A stretch of 64,000 bases of DNA from Thelonectria olida (Eukaryota; Ascomycota; Sordariomycetes; Hypocreales; Nectriaceae). Made by a program: the position numbers and the translations under genes. Within the stretch, counting starts at the first letter, position 1, and each line of letters opens with the position of its first letter. The notes beneath the pieces were generated by a model. The model was not told the origin of the DNA and made no database searches. It saw nothing but the letters and a program-made list of their open reading frames with translations. Where the stretch lies: the NCBI GenBank assembly GCA_020736575.1, contig JAGPYM010000001.1:1922001-1986000 (forward strand). Reading direction: 5' to 3'. Of the stretch, positions 12,196 through 23,892 are shown piece after piece.

Positions 12196-13622
12196 TTACC
12201 GCACGACCACCACTTCACTGAGTTCAACGTCTCGAGGTGGTGTGGTACTGTCCCAAGGCTGACCGTGTTCGGTTGAACCCATAATAAGCATACCTGGAAT
12301 GGTCTCCTCAGAAAGGGTTGGGCTCAAGGTTCCGCTGCTGGAACTGCAACTTGAGCTGCTGGCCACGGTCCATCCGTCGCTTGAGTCGGCCCTGCGATGC
12401 TCCAACAATCCCAGGCTGAGGAAGTCACCGTACTCCTCATCGACGATTGCGTGCTGGTTACCGTACTCGACGTAGTCATAATCCCAACGCGTCATCTTGT
12501 CCTCTTGACGCTGGGGCATCCAGCGAGCCTTGGCCACATAAAAGAAAGCGGTAGCGATCAGGCCTCCGCAGACCAGATCAATCGCGTAGTGGTGGCTGAG
12601 ATACATGGTAGCCCAGCAAACCCAACCAGCATAGACGATGAAAAAATTGCGGAACTGGGGGAAGCAATGAGACATGAATAGTGCCTCAAGAACAGCGTTG
12701 GCAGCGTGGAGAGACGGGAATGCGCCGAATGGGACTGGCGCACTAGAGAAGTTGGTGGTGTACATGTCGAATCCCAGAATCTCGTCAATGCGGGCAAGAC
12801 CAGCTGGGGAGCCGGGCATGCCATAAGCGGCGGGTTCTAAGCCGTGCTCGTTTTCATACCAGGGAGGAGTGCAAGGGAAGAGAAGCTGGATGGTGACGCC
12901 CAGGATGCTCATCCAGCCAAAGGTTCGCGCGAAGACAGGAGTAGAGCCAGGAGCGGCGAAGATGAAAATTATCAGGGAGACCACAACAGGGGCTCCGAAG
13001 TGAGCCAATCCATAGGGAAGCCAAGCGAGGATGTCGAGGACGTAGTGCTTATGAGCGGAGAGAATGCTGGATAGATTGGCGCCGTAAAGAACATTCTCGA
13101 GTGCGGGAAGCACGCGGACCCAGATATGTGGACGGTACTCGTTAGGGATGAACCTTTAAAATACGTTAGCAAAGACCAGATCAAGTCAACAGAGCTGAAA
13201 ACGTACCGACTGCAGAAAAAATACAACAACCAAACCCAGATACATGCCGATGGCAAGAAAAATTGTCGGGTAGCGGGCATAAAGGAGACCCAAACGCTGG
13301 CCAGCACAGCCAGAGTCTTCAAGCCAGGGGCTGGGGGGGCGATCCAGAGAGAGAAGAGAGCAAGGAGGGCCAGGAAGACATATTGTAGATCTGAGGTGCG
13401 GTACTTGTGCTTCTGGAGGTCGCGAATGCCATCCCAGGCGTTGAAGGAGGTCTGCAGAGTGGTGATGTCTTCAAGGCCATGAGCTCGAGACCTTGACTTG
13501 CTGCGATGGCGGCCCATTCGGTATCGGTGGGGGACTGTGTTGAGGAAAGGCAAATTAAACTGTTCAGGCCAGAGTAGCTGTAGCTTGGGCTTCCCCGAGA
13601 GGGAGGCAGAAAAGTCGTTCAT
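12196..13622 (-). CDS. AUR1: Inositol phosphorylceramide synthase catalytic subunit (aureobasidin A resistance protein)
   Basis: Complement of exons 13622-13207 and 13153-12196 (53-bp intron), 457 aa. It transfers phosphoinositol from phosphatidylinositol to ceramide in the Golgi, the first committed step of fungal complex sphingolipids and the target of aureobasidin A. The protein is polytopic. Seen: the family signature FIPNEYRPH across the splice junction, LPYGLAHFGAP, and the two PAP2-like catalytic blocks GAFPSLHAANAV and YLSHHYAIDLVCGG with their His and Asp residues. The C-terminus is a Ser-rich acidic cytosolic tail. I start at the MNDF methionine, which leaves about 65 residues before the first membrane segment. 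An in-frame upstream ATG at 13733 would add 37 residues but looks like leader. Confidence 0.95.
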
Positions 13623-16600
13623 CTTCGCAGTTGAAAATCGAGATCGAGTGGAAAGAGGTGACGTCGACAAGCTGGAATCGAAGGGGGTTGGGTGAGTCGT
13701 CGTTCGGTAAAGCTTCTTTGTTGATGACCCCAATATGAATACCCAAAAGCTACCTCATAATCTAAGTAACTTGGTCCACTTGCAGTGATCGCACGGCTAT
13801 TGAGCTGCGGTATCGTTATTGTAAGTTGTCTTAAGTCGTCTGGAAGCAGTCGCCGTCGGAGCAGTTGGCCGGGATGCGAAGGCAGGTCAGCACGCGACAG
13901 GACGCCACACAGAGACGAATAGCGGACTAGTGGACCCCAAAGCCAAGAGGGAGAAAGCTGGAAGCAAGGCTGTAATTGGGAATGAGATCCAAGGGTCGCA
14001 GGAGAGGGAGAGAGGAAATAGAATAAGAGGAGGAAGGGAAAACGTAGGAGAGGAGTAAAGGAAGTTTTAAGATATGGGGAGTGGGAGAGTAAGAGGTGGA
14101 GCGGGATGGATGATGACGAGGTGCAGGACTGGAGGACGTGGTGCAGAATTTGGAAGGGGCGGCCTTGGGCGGTACTGGTGCTTTTGTTCCATGCTTGCGG
14201 GTGCCCACTGGCTGGCAACTGCCCGACGTCCAGCGTCTGCTCGTCTTTCGCTTCTTTCACAAGGGCGGTCCTTCCTCCGCTCCGCTACGGGCGATGGGCT
14301 CCAGGCACCTTGCGCTGCATTCAACATTGATGCTGCACCAACGGGGCCCAGGGGGTGTGCGAGCGCCAGGAAAGCAAATCACACCCCCGGCACTAACGCA
14401 GAGGATTCCCTCTTCACTGCTCACGTCTTTGATTTTACAGGGCTACCAGGGGACATTACAGGGCATGTTCAGGGCTTGGTGTCTCCCTGCGGACTTGGTT
14501 GGTCGTCGACTTTGATGTGATGGGACGGGCCCCGGATGCTGCGGGAAGGGTACCAGATACAAAGTCCGAAGGTACCGCCCCACAAGCCCTGCGAAATTGC
14601 ACTGGGGCGAATACTGGCACCTGATTGGCCTCTCCGTTGCAGATGTGGCTTCAGTCTCTGACGGCCACGGACGGCCGCCGACGGTCCCATCGATGACCGT
14701 AACCCGGGCACCACTGAGAGTCCACGGACTCGGGGGCGTAGCTTGTGTCCGGTCGAGTGCGAGCTGCTGACACATCATCTCCGTCGATTTTCTCTCTTTT
14801 CCCTCGCTTCTTCTCCAGCTGGAGGTGAAATGGATCGTCTCGATTGTCTCCGGGCAGGGCGGAGGCCCGGAGTTTGCGGCAACCCGACGGCCGGGAGGTA
14901 TTGTGTGTAATTTCCTCAGGCTTGCGCCAAGGCCCCGCCACGGGCAAATGTCGCGTGAGAGCGGACTCTCGCATTTGTTTGATTATACAATACGTGAAGG
15001 TTGATGGATTGAATTGATTCATTGCCAATAACCGCGGATTGATGGTCGCAGCTGAAAGACGGTTGCGCGTAGGTACGGCTGGCTGTACGGAGTACGTAGT
15101 ATACGAAATACGTTCAAGTCAAGCTCATTTCCCCCAAATGGCAACGTATTCAAACCCCGCGACAGTGGGAGGCAGCCCATCAATCCTTGTCCTGATGCTG
15201 CAGTTTTGCGTGCCTTTCTTTTCCTTGGTCTATGCATGTAGGTTCTTACCTTAGCGAGCCGTTGTTGCTCTTGACTTGCTGCTGTGAGCATCTAGGCAGC
15301 TAGCAGGCAGGCAGACCGATGGATCATGACCACGGTCATGGATGACATGATGCAGCAGCAGAACAACAGGGCAACTTACGTACCCCCAAAGTTTTGCAGT
15401 CCAAGGCGCAGCGCAGTGCAGCGCAATGCAGACGGATGCGCTGGTCTGGTGGATTCCAAGGCAAAGGAGCGCGAGATTGAAGGGGGATTGGGCGACGTGG
15501 ACACCTTCAATGTCCATCTCCGCCAGCGAGACCCCTGGCAATTAATTATATTCTCACCTCAGCACCCAATCCCCCACTGTCCCCCAAAGATGAGTGATAT
15601 GGAATATGGAATTCAGAAAGCACGAAAAGCATCGCCAATGTTGGTATCCGTTTCGACCTCTTGGCGGTTGTGGCTTGTTCATGGAGCCGACGTCACCAAA
15701 ACCGTTCCCCAGTCCTGCACAGCCTCTCGTCTTGGTCACATCCCTTCCCAGCTGAAGAGGGGAAGGAATGATACGTCGAGATTGTGGCACAGCACCAAGC
15801 GATTCGACTTGAGACACGACCTCATCAACAGGGGCATCAAGGCGCGTACGTACGAATAGAAGTCAAGCCACTACGGAAAGGCAAGGGCAGCTCAAACCTG
15901 TGATTAGGCTCCGTGACAAGAAATTGGTGATGAATTACGACGTACGCAGGGGTCAAACTGCGCAGGAACAGGCCATACGTATTAACCATGAGGAAATGGC
16001 GCGCAAAATGCGTCGAATACGCAGAACGATTCAAGAGAGCCGTGGGACAAAAGAGCTGCCTAATCGTCGTATGTATCCAACCGGCCTATTGGCAGAAAGG
16101 GGGAGTCAAGGTGAGGTATGGGGACGGTTAGACGGATAGACAATACAATTTGCAAACAGAGGGCATCTCAATTCGCCAAGAAGTAAATGAGTTTTTATGG
16201 ATCGGCGTGAATTTATTTACGAAGAATGAGATGCTGTGGAGTCTCGAATCCATCCCGTCTGATGGAGCACTGTATCTGTTAATGTTGAGTCTGACATTGA
16301 CGAATGCGTGAGCCAGCGTTGCATCTTCACGGCGACGATGAAGCGCAAGGCTCGTCAACTCTCTGACGTTACCAACGTATCCTCCATCTCCGGCCGGGAC
16401 CTACTAATAATGACTGGGTGATGACGGGTTGATGCTGCCCTGGCATTGGCACAATGAGAGCAACGAGATGGAAGGAACCCAAAAAAATATTCGGCCAAGG
16501 AGCCCCACCGACAAAGTTTCACAGAGCGAGTGGTCCAATGGCCCTACGGTAGCTGCTGAAAAGCGGGACCCACCTTTTTTTCTTCGCTTGGAGACGCCAA

Positions 16601-16820
16601 TGCATCCCTCCGAGGTTTCGAAGAATCAGAAAAAGCTCTAAGCCTAAAAGGAACAGAAGGAACGAATGGCAGGATACCTACAAGCGGTACTTGAACCTGA
16701 GGTACCGGGTTCCAAATGGAATGCAAGCTCGCCTCCTCGCTCTCGCTCTCGCAACATCATCCAGCTCTCAGCCTCTCACTCTTGTCAACGACCGCTCCAC
16801 ACACCTACCCCAGTCCAAAC
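13623..16820. other. Long intergenic region
   Basis: About 3.2 kb. The part next to AUR1 is probably its promoter and 5' leader (pyrimidine-rich on the minus strand around 13920-14130). Open frames such as 14074-14520 and 15326-15859 lack family motifs, splice support or start context, and I do not call them. No RNA gene or transposon recognised. Confidence 0.4.
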
Positions 16821-17207
16821 ATGCTGGACGCACGCGATGGCACTCGCAGCTCCTCGAACAGTCTCCGATATCTATCCCCATCACGAGATGTATCTCCCAC
16901 GCCATTCTCCCGCCCATCGGTACTTGGATGGTGAACGTGCTTCCCACCCTTTCAGCCCAGCACAAGCTTCACAATCTCCTTGAAAGCTCGGGGCATCATG
17001 GCTCATGCACGGCAGAAACGGGTAGTTTGCCTCCAGTCAGCGCCTGGCCAAGGTACTTGACCCAACCTTGAATCACTGGACCAACCAGATGACGGCGTGT
17101 TCGCAGTCAAAGTTCATGACAACCTGAAATCATGTGCTTACGAGATCGTCCTCTCGACCACTCTTGTCATCAACAGCCTTGAAGTCCTGATGCTGATTGC
17201 TGCATAG
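16821..17207 (+). pseudogene. Possible decayed small gene with CT-rich leader
   Basis: A typical fungal leader (CT-rich, then CAAACATG) precedes an ATG at 16821 that opens a Ser/Arg-rich coding-like stretch (MLDARDGTRSSSNSLRYLSP). It hits TGA at 16932-16934 but continues in the same frame to 17052 with sensible residues (SLKARGIMAHARQKRVVCL). A 36-bp GT..AG segment (17053-17088) would join it in frame to a third open piece ending at TAG 17205-17207 (DDGVFAVKVHDNLKSC). One stop plus an unusually short intron suggest a decaying gene. Alternatively the first exon is real and splices elsewhere; donor GTGAAC at 16931 is available. I do not recognise the family. Confidence 0.3.
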
Positions 17208-20200
17208 CCCAGGGCATTCGTCTTATGCGCCTCGTCTATGAGTGAGCTTTACGCCGCTGTGAGAGCCCAGCGTCACCATCATGGCTGGCGATTTGCGTAA
17301 CGGTCGAGGCGCACGCTTCCCATCTCCATCCTCCTCCTCGATCCGCATCGCCTTGTCCAATGCCTTGTTCCCGTCATTCCCAACAAGGGTCCAATCCAAT
17401 TCAGTGCAGCTCCCACGCGAGCTCAAACCGTAACTAAGGTACGCGGTTAGAGCTGTGTCTCTCGGGAGACACACGACATACGACAAGGGTCTGCGAAACG
17501 TTGTGCTGGCAAACCCCCGGCCCATCCGGATGCGGCGGCCGGTCCCTTGAGTGCTCGCTGTCAGGAAGTCCACCGCTCGGTCCACGAGGCATTGGAAAAT
17601 CATGAGCTACGCCAAGCTAGCTCAACGCCTCGCTATCGGTCAGTGACGTCGTCTGCAGCGCATCGGACTGCTTTTCGTGCCGAGGCCGACAGCCCTGTCA
17701 ATGCAAGCTTACCTGGTGGTGCCGATGTATTTCATAAGCTGTCGCCCAAAACGTTTCGATCCAGCGCCCGCGCGGCTTTTACTCAGCCAGTAACTACTCA
17801 GTCCCTCGCCGCCATTTGTGTAATGCGACGGATGCGAGGCGCGACGTGAGGCACCAAAATGTGGGTCTTCCTCGGTAGAATGGACGAGGACAACGGCGTT
17901 GGAGGTTCACGACAGGAACAGCGCGAGATGAAGAGGATAGGCAGGGATTGATAAGATTGGAGAGGGTGACGCTCAAACTTCGACGGCAGGGATCCGAAAC
18001 GGTCTTCGTTCTCTGAGCAACCATCTGCCTCAAACTTCGGACCAAGCTGGCACATCGCTGAACGAGGGGGGCGAGATCCCTGGTCCGTTTGTCGCAATTA
18101 ACGCCGAACGCTTAGTCAATTCTCCTGGCGCGCGCGACTCTCGTTGGATTGTGGTGAGTTCTCAAAGTCTATCCGCACCTTTACTTAGTGAGGTCGCACT
18201 TAGACGCACGACGGTGTTGCTTGGCCTTGGGGATACAAACCAAGATACTTGGGCGGCAACGCTAGGCTCTTGGCCCCATTTCGCGTCTTGGGACACTGGC
18301 GATCCGATGAGATGAAGGTGGTCTAGGCTATAGTACGTACTTCTCTGCCTGGGCCGAGTATCGATCTGGGCTCGCGTGACCAACCGCGAATCTCGTAAGT
18401 GCGAGAAATTGATCATATCCGCCCCTGACCTCCCTCATTAAAGACTTTATCAAGAGGAAACGAGAAGCCAACAGACAGGAGCACGCAAGTGAACGGCAGT
18501 CAGCACGGCGGTATTCCCATCCGGCATTCGACGGCGCTTGCGGCTTTTGCGACGACCAATCGTCATTGGCCAAGCTGCAATGCGACGCCAGCTTGCAGTA
18601 GCTTCATTCGAGCCACCAACTTGTTCCGAACTGGCGCGGCGAGAATCCTTTTGGTCTGAGCACTATTTTGTTTCCGACAGACGGTCCTGCGCACTCGCCG
18701 ACCTACACCGACAGGTTTGACAGTGTGTGGCTGGGCATCACCATGTGTCACTTGAGCTCTTTGATAGTCTCAACGTCAGCGATAAGTGGGATGCATGTTG
18801 AGGACATGGTGTTCCAGACCACAACATGTTCTGAGCCAAGTTTTTTTTTTCTCCCTCTCTCCCTGCGCTATGCTGGACGAGCTATGCAAGGAGACGGCCA
18901 ATGAAACAAGCCGTTTCTTGGACTTCCAATTGCAAGCTGCAGTTTCATGCCCTCGTGAGCACACCAGACAGGCTGGCATTCGAGCACAGTCATCCAGACA
19001 CCCATATGGACTCTGTATTAAGACCTTCTCAGCCTCAGCCGAGCCAGCCGCCCAGCGAACTATCGTCAAGTCATATCATCCGTGAGTTGCAGACAATACT
19101 TTCCAGCAGTGTCTCTTTTCACATGAAGGCGTTTTCTTTTTCGCTCTTGGATCCATCCATGATTATCCACTCAGCTACCGGACCCGTTTTCTTTCTGTTC
19201 CTTTGTCTCTCGGCCGATTTGGGTCCCGCATCTATTGAACGCATATCGCCGCTACGGACTATTCGCATGTATCCGCATGGGAGCCGAGATGGATGTGAAA
19301 GAAGACCCATTCTTCTCATCTCATCAAAGAGAGAGAAAAAAAAATCTCTTCGTTCTGCCCGTCTTGGCCGTTGGCCCGTGGTCGGTAGTTTTCGGCCGGG
19401 ACTTGTCGGTGTGTGATGGGGCGGTGGGACGATGCATTGATGAGCGTCGCTTTCCCCTTGTCGGCTTTGTCGCCTGATGGTGCGCTTTTCCATGCTCCCT
19501 TTTTTCTTCAATTCGGCTTGTGTGTGTGTGCGTGGGTGTGCATCGTGACCCGGTGCTTCCGGAATAGCTTCAGTTCAGTGTCATGGGACCGACTGACAGG
19601 CCTCGGCATCAGCTAAAGACGCTCGTTCAGAATCACACAACCAACAGGTTGCAATAGTCCGTGTGACATGAGGCTATTCGGCCTCGATAGCGGAACACTC
19701 GGCTTTCCCACGCTGGTGTTGAGAAGACGTGGCATGACATGACGTGCCCTCTTCTCTCTCTCCCTTGCCCTTTGCACCCCAATTGTCTAGTCGTTCCCGT
19801 TGCAAATCTCCGTACCCGAGTTTTCCGATTCCTCAGGCATATCCATATCCCCACTCATTAGTTACCGTTCTCGTCGCCGAGCTACCACGTTGTTGGGCTC
19901 CGTGGAATCCTTGCTCCTCGGTGACTTGTCGTGCTTTGACGTGGAGAATGCGACAACACAATGTGCGAACCGTCATGTCTTGCTTTGTTCTTGACACATT
20001 GGGCTATTTCGCTCTTCAGATCCCGAGAGCCATTCGTCTTTGCATGAACGTATTGGCCTCGGCCATAATAGGACACGTCAACTTTGTTGGCATTGCGTTC
20101 ATGCCTAGCTAAGCACGAGTTTGTTCGTACATGACGGTTACATATTTGGCCCTTGCTATACGAATACTCTAAATCTTAAACAAACGTTGGTCGCAGTGTA

Positions 20201-20463
20201 CTGCCTCCAGTACTCGTAGTCTTGTGCGCCACTGAGGGTGCTACGTTGTCGTGTCTGAGAGTGAGAGTGAGACTGCTAGGAACTCCGAAATGATCCAAAG
20301 TCCTGGACCGTGGACTAATGCTTAAGGGAATGTTTTTGGTTCGCACTGAATCGTGCCAGTGATAGTGCTCGTTCTCTTGATAGAGGGCTTAGATAATAAG
20401 ACGTGCTAAGGGTGTGAGGTGAAGGCCAACTGGATACGAACGACGAGACCGGAAGATGGCTGG
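17208..20463. other. Long intergenic region
   Basis: About 3.3 kb with many short overlapping frames on both strands but no family motif, spliced gene or repeat that I can support. A coding-like string starts at the ATG at 17281 (MAGDLRNGRGARFPSPSSSS), but it stops after about 50 codons. Confidence 0.4.
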
Positions 20464-20658
20464 TTAGACGACGAAGACTAACCCGCGGTATTTGAAGCCC
20501 AGCTTCTCTTGCTTGTCTGCATAGACCAATATCAAATATAAGAGAGATGCAGAGAGGACAATGAGAAACTTACCGAGTGACACCAGCAATGGAGAAAAGC
20601 CTTGCAGTCCATCATCCCTTAGGTGTACATTCCATTTCTCCGTCACTATCAACGTCAT
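20464..20658 (-). CDS. Possible 45-aa spliced mini-gene or gene fragment
   Basis: Complement of 20658-20574 and 20516-20464. A textbook donor GTAAGT and acceptor TATGCAG bound a 57-bp pyrimidine-rich intron. Splicing gives an exact frame of 45 residues beginning MTLIVTEKWNVHLRDDG and ending KYRGLVFVV. There is no signal peptide, membrane segment or known motif. It could be an independent small protein, the last exons of a longer lost gene, or chance. The unspliced frame also stays open. Confidence 0.25.
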   Translation of the reverse strand: MTLIVTEKWNVHLRDDGLQGFSPLLVSLGKFLIVLSASLLYLILVYADKQEKLGFKYRGLVFVV

Positions 20659-21834
20659 GCTGCTATTCCTATGTCTCAGCACTTTGTCCTACATAGTCAT
20701 CTTTGTTCCCGTACCCCAAGACCTTAAACATTATGATTTACGGCAACCCCCAACAACCTGAAGATCAGCATCACCCCAAGGTCTCCCCGGTGCCCTTGTC
20801 CCAAGCCTTTGTCTTTAAAATAAGCTTATGCCAGGCACACCACGCACGAGCGAGACCCTGCATTTAGAAGCCCATGAGAGAGATGTTTTGGTGGGACGTC
20901 ATAGTGATGGTTGGCTGCTGCGCTGCCCTGAGTGAGGCTGTGTTCGAGGAGGGTTGCCTGGGATGAGGCGGGAGGGAACGGAGCTAGGCGCCTCCAGAGA
21001 GACGTGCAACTGGAGGTAACTTCCTGCTGGAGGGGTGGGGGGCATGTCGAGATACGATTTTGCACCGATTGGTTCATTTGTATGTACGACGTGTGTGTAT
21101 CTTTGAGAAGAGGCATGGACCTTGATCAGTGCAGTTACGCAGCTGCTTTGGCAAGCTGCGAAGATGTCTACCGATGGGTCTGTTATCGAGGCCATCTACA
21201 GTACAGACTGTTTCAAACGTCTAGTCTTTCATACTTCGTTCATGTCTGCGTCAACGCCCGCTCTGTTTCTCAAACGTTTGGAGAGTCATGAACTTCTCAC
21301 AATCACCAGCCTGTGAACCGACCAGCTCAATGACATCAGTGATTAGTGAGACACATTTTCGCCAACAAAGAAGAGTGACACGGGTGTTGTTTAACAAAAT
21401 TGTATTATGCTCAGACAACTGTCCTTCATGAATGACGTGTCTCCTGCTTGACTCATCGCTCCCTTCAGCGGTAATGACTCACGATGAGTTCCCTGACCGA
21501 GATATCAAGCATTTCCTGGTGCGTCACCATCGTTCCCCCTAAACTTGAAATTCACCACCAACGCCGTGCCGCCATGTCCGAGAGAGCGTGCGTCTCTTCG
21601 CGGTATCAAAGCATCAGACTCGTATAAGTCGAGACAGAAAACAAGATAAAAATAGGCGTCGTCTTCGGTATCCCACCGTCGGCTTAGCTTTTGAAGACAA
21701 CCCCATTGTGAAAAACTTTTACACCCACACGCCTCAATCACCGCCGTGTCGTATATGACAGGAGGAAAACCCATTCATCGCCGGCGCTTGGGGAATTTGC
21801 GAGCGGAGGGAGGGCAGTGAAGGTACCTGGGCAT
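20659..21834. other. Intergenic region
   Basis: About 1.2 kb downstream of the RPA34 stop codon. No supported gene. Confidence 0.4.
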
Positions 21835-23892
21835 CTAGCTCGAGGACCCAAACACGGGAGCCGGAACAGGCGTCTCTTTTCTAGAGACGGTGGTTTCCGA
21901 CGACTCCTTAGACTTCTTGCTCTCCTTCTCCTTGCGCTTCCTAGCACGCTTCTCCTCTTTGGTGACACTGGGCGACGCGACCTGAGTAGATTCTCCCCAG
22001 GCCTGAGACGAGTGGGGGATGGCGGGGAGTGGGATAGGTGTCTGCTTCGAGGCAGAAGAGAGAGGAGGAAGCTCAACTTTGGGCTCTTTGGACTTCTTTG
22101 ACTTCTTGGCAGTGCTGGGAGCGGGAGTAGAAGACTGGGGAAACGTTGGTGGCGCAACATGGGTCTGTTTCTTTGTTGACGTAGATGGCGCTTCAGATCC
22201 GAGATCGGGGCTACCGAGGCGGTTGGTCTTCTGCTTCTTCGAGTTCGCAGCGGACTTGCTCTCCTGAATCAATTGCTCAGCAGCGGCAGCAGCATCCTCT
22301 TCCGAGGGAGCGTGCTTTCGCTTGCCCTTACGAGGCACATTTGGAGTAGAGACAGTCAAAGTCGCTGAGCTCGAGGGCTCAACGACGCTTTCACCTCGCT
22401 TCTTCGACTTCTGGGCCTTTCCGGTTGTGGGGGTTGCCTGGACGACATTGTCCTTGTCCTTACGCTTTTTCTCCTTCTTGGCTGGAGTCTTCAACTCAGG
22501 AGCCTCGCTCATCTCGGTGTCTTCCTGTGTCGCTACATCGTTGACCCCGATGGCCTGATAGCGACCCGTCAAATTCTCAGGCTGAGGACGGGGAGCTCGT
22601 CTTGCGGCAGGTCCAATAGCGGCGCTCGGGAAGTTGGCCAACTGTGTGATTTTTTTGACCTGCATGACCTGGCTGATCTGACGGGAAGCTATGCAAGAGT
22701 TAGGAAATGTTGTCAGGGTATCGGATGTGCGACGCAACTTACAAGATTGATACTGGGAGCCATCAGCAGATGGGATGAGAATCTGGATGTTTCCCTTGGG
22801 GGCAATGCTCTCGAACGAAACACCATAATCCTCTCCATCGTGAGAGAAGACTGCATTTCCTTGCTGCGAGTTGTCCATGGGGATCTCTAGGTTCTGAACC
22901 ACTGAAATGGGGACATTCGACGGAACAGTAAAGTACCAGAACTGCTTTCCTTCGAGGTTGGCCTGGTTGCAGATTTGCGCAACGTCCTTGCCGTTGGCAC
23001 CGTCCTCACCCTTGCGAAGAACGAAATCGGGAGCTATGAAGTTCGGGACTGCGGCCTTCTTCAGTTGGCGCTGATCGATATGGACGGACTCATCGGCCAT
23101 GTCCTCATCCGAGTCCTCTTCTTCGCTAGATGAGCTCTCCGATTCAGGTTCAGCAGGCTTGTTTGCAGGTTTCGCAGGCTCGTCTTCGCTGTCGCTCTCG
23201 CTTTCGTCGCTCGAGGAGGTGGTCGTGGCGGCGGCGTTGCCGTTGACATGAGCTTTAGCTTTAGGCTGAGGCTCGGCCTCGCTCTCAGATTCATCCTCAC
23301 TGGATTCCTCGCTGCTTGATTCGTCCGGTTTTGTAGCATTCAGCTTCGCAGGTTCGTCGTCCTCACTCTCGCTCTCACTTTCGGAACTGGATGAACTAGT
23401 GGAGCTGGTCTCTGGGGCCTTGACAGCAGTAATACCGTTCGTCTTTGTCTTGGTGTCGTCCTCGGACTCAGACTCGGACTCGCTGCTCGAATCGTCTGAG
23501 GATTCTGGCTCGGGTTTGGCGGTCACGGCCTTGGACGTCGCATTTCTTTCGACGTCGCTATCGGCGATCTCGACATCCTTGTTGTTGCGACGGCGCGTGG
23601 GCGTAGCAGCAGAGGCCTTGACACTGCTGACGCCGAGTTTTTCTAGGAACTTGGGGGGTCCCTCGCCATCGCTGCTGCTATCGCTATCGCTAGACTCCTC
23701 TTCGTCATCATCATTGTTGTTGGCGATGTTGCTGAAAATGTGATTGGGATCGAACGAATCAGGGTCCTTCTTGACGACGGGCGCACGGCTGGCAGTTCGG
23801 CGGTTGAACTGGGCCTCAGCAGACAGGCCCTTGTTCGTGTTCTCGATATGCTGTTGAAGAGAATGGACCTTGAAGCTCCCTTTGGGCGCCAT
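21835..23892 (-). CDS. RPA34: DNA-directed RNA polymerase I subunit RPA34-like
   Basis: Complement of exons 23892-22743 and 22688-21835 (54-bp intron, a multiple of three), 667 aa. The first ~260 residues are long Ser/Asp/Glu tracts typical of nucleolar proteins. A folded segment at about 270-420 matches the Pol I A34.5 domain (FWYFTVPSNVPISVV, then HDGEDYGVSFESIAP and IPSADGSQYQS). The C-terminal ~240 residues are Lys-rich with repeated KKSKKSK nuclear/nucleolar targeting-like motifs, as in yeast Rpa34. Rpa34 pairs with Rpa49 as a TFIIF-like heterodimer on Pol I for rRNA synthesis. It is longer than yeast Rpa34 because of the acidic N-terminus. I start at MAPKGSF; an in-frame ATG at 23973 would add a hydrophobic 27-residue extension unlikely in a nucleolar protein. 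Confidence 0.75.
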   Translation of the reverse strand: MAPKGSFKVHSLQQHIENTNKGLSAEAQFNRRTASRAPVVKKDPDSFDPNHIFSNIANNNDDDEEESSDSDSSSDGEGPPKFLEKLGVSSVKASAATPTRRRNNKDVEIADSDVERNATSKAVTAKPEPESSDDSSSESESESEDDTKTKTNGITAVKAPETSSTSSSSSESESESEDDEPAKLNATKPDESSSEESSEDESESEAEPQPKAKAHVNGNAAATTTSSSDESESDSEDEPAKPANKPAEPESESSSSEEEDSDEDMADESVHIDQRQLKKAAVPNFIAPDFVLRKGEDGANGKDVAQICNQANLEGKQFWYFTVPSNVPISVVQNLEIPMDNSQQGNAVFSHDGEDYGVSFESIAPKGNIQILIPSADGSQYQSCKLRRTSDTLTTFPNSCIASRQISQVMQVKKITQLANFPSAAIGPAARRAPRPQPENLTGRYQAIGVNDVATQEDTEMSEAPELKTPAKKEKKRKDKDNVVQATPTTGKAQKSKKRGESVVEPSSSATLTVSTPNVPRKGKRKHAPSEEDAAAAAEQLIQESKSAANSKKQKTNRLGSPDLGSEAPSTSTKKQTHVAPPTFPQSSTPAPSTAKKSKKSKEPKVELPPLSSASKQTPIPLPAIPHSSQAWGESTQVASPSVTKEEKRARKRKEKESKKSKESSETTVSRKETPVPAPVFGSSS

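Noticed and set aside
12972..13733. Upstream in-frame ATG of AUR1 at 13733
   Set aside because: The extra 37 residues are Ser/Thr-rich and unlike the family; the MNDF start fits better.
13619..14260. 213-codon minus-strand frame upstream of AUR1
   Set aside because: Composition is that of a CT-rich leader (Pro/Ser/Leu), with no motif; it overlaps the AUR1 start in another frame and is best read as promoter/leader.
14074..14520. 148-codon plus-strand ORF
   Set aside because: Several overlapping frames of similar length occur on both strands here, a sign of GC-rich noncoding sequence rather than a gene.
15326..15859. 177-codon plus-strand ORF
   Set aside because: No family motif, poor start context, no splice signals, and composition typical of noncoding GC-rich DNA.
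17547..18097. Overlapping ~100-codon frames on both strands
   Set aside because: No start context, splice sites or motifs; likely chance.
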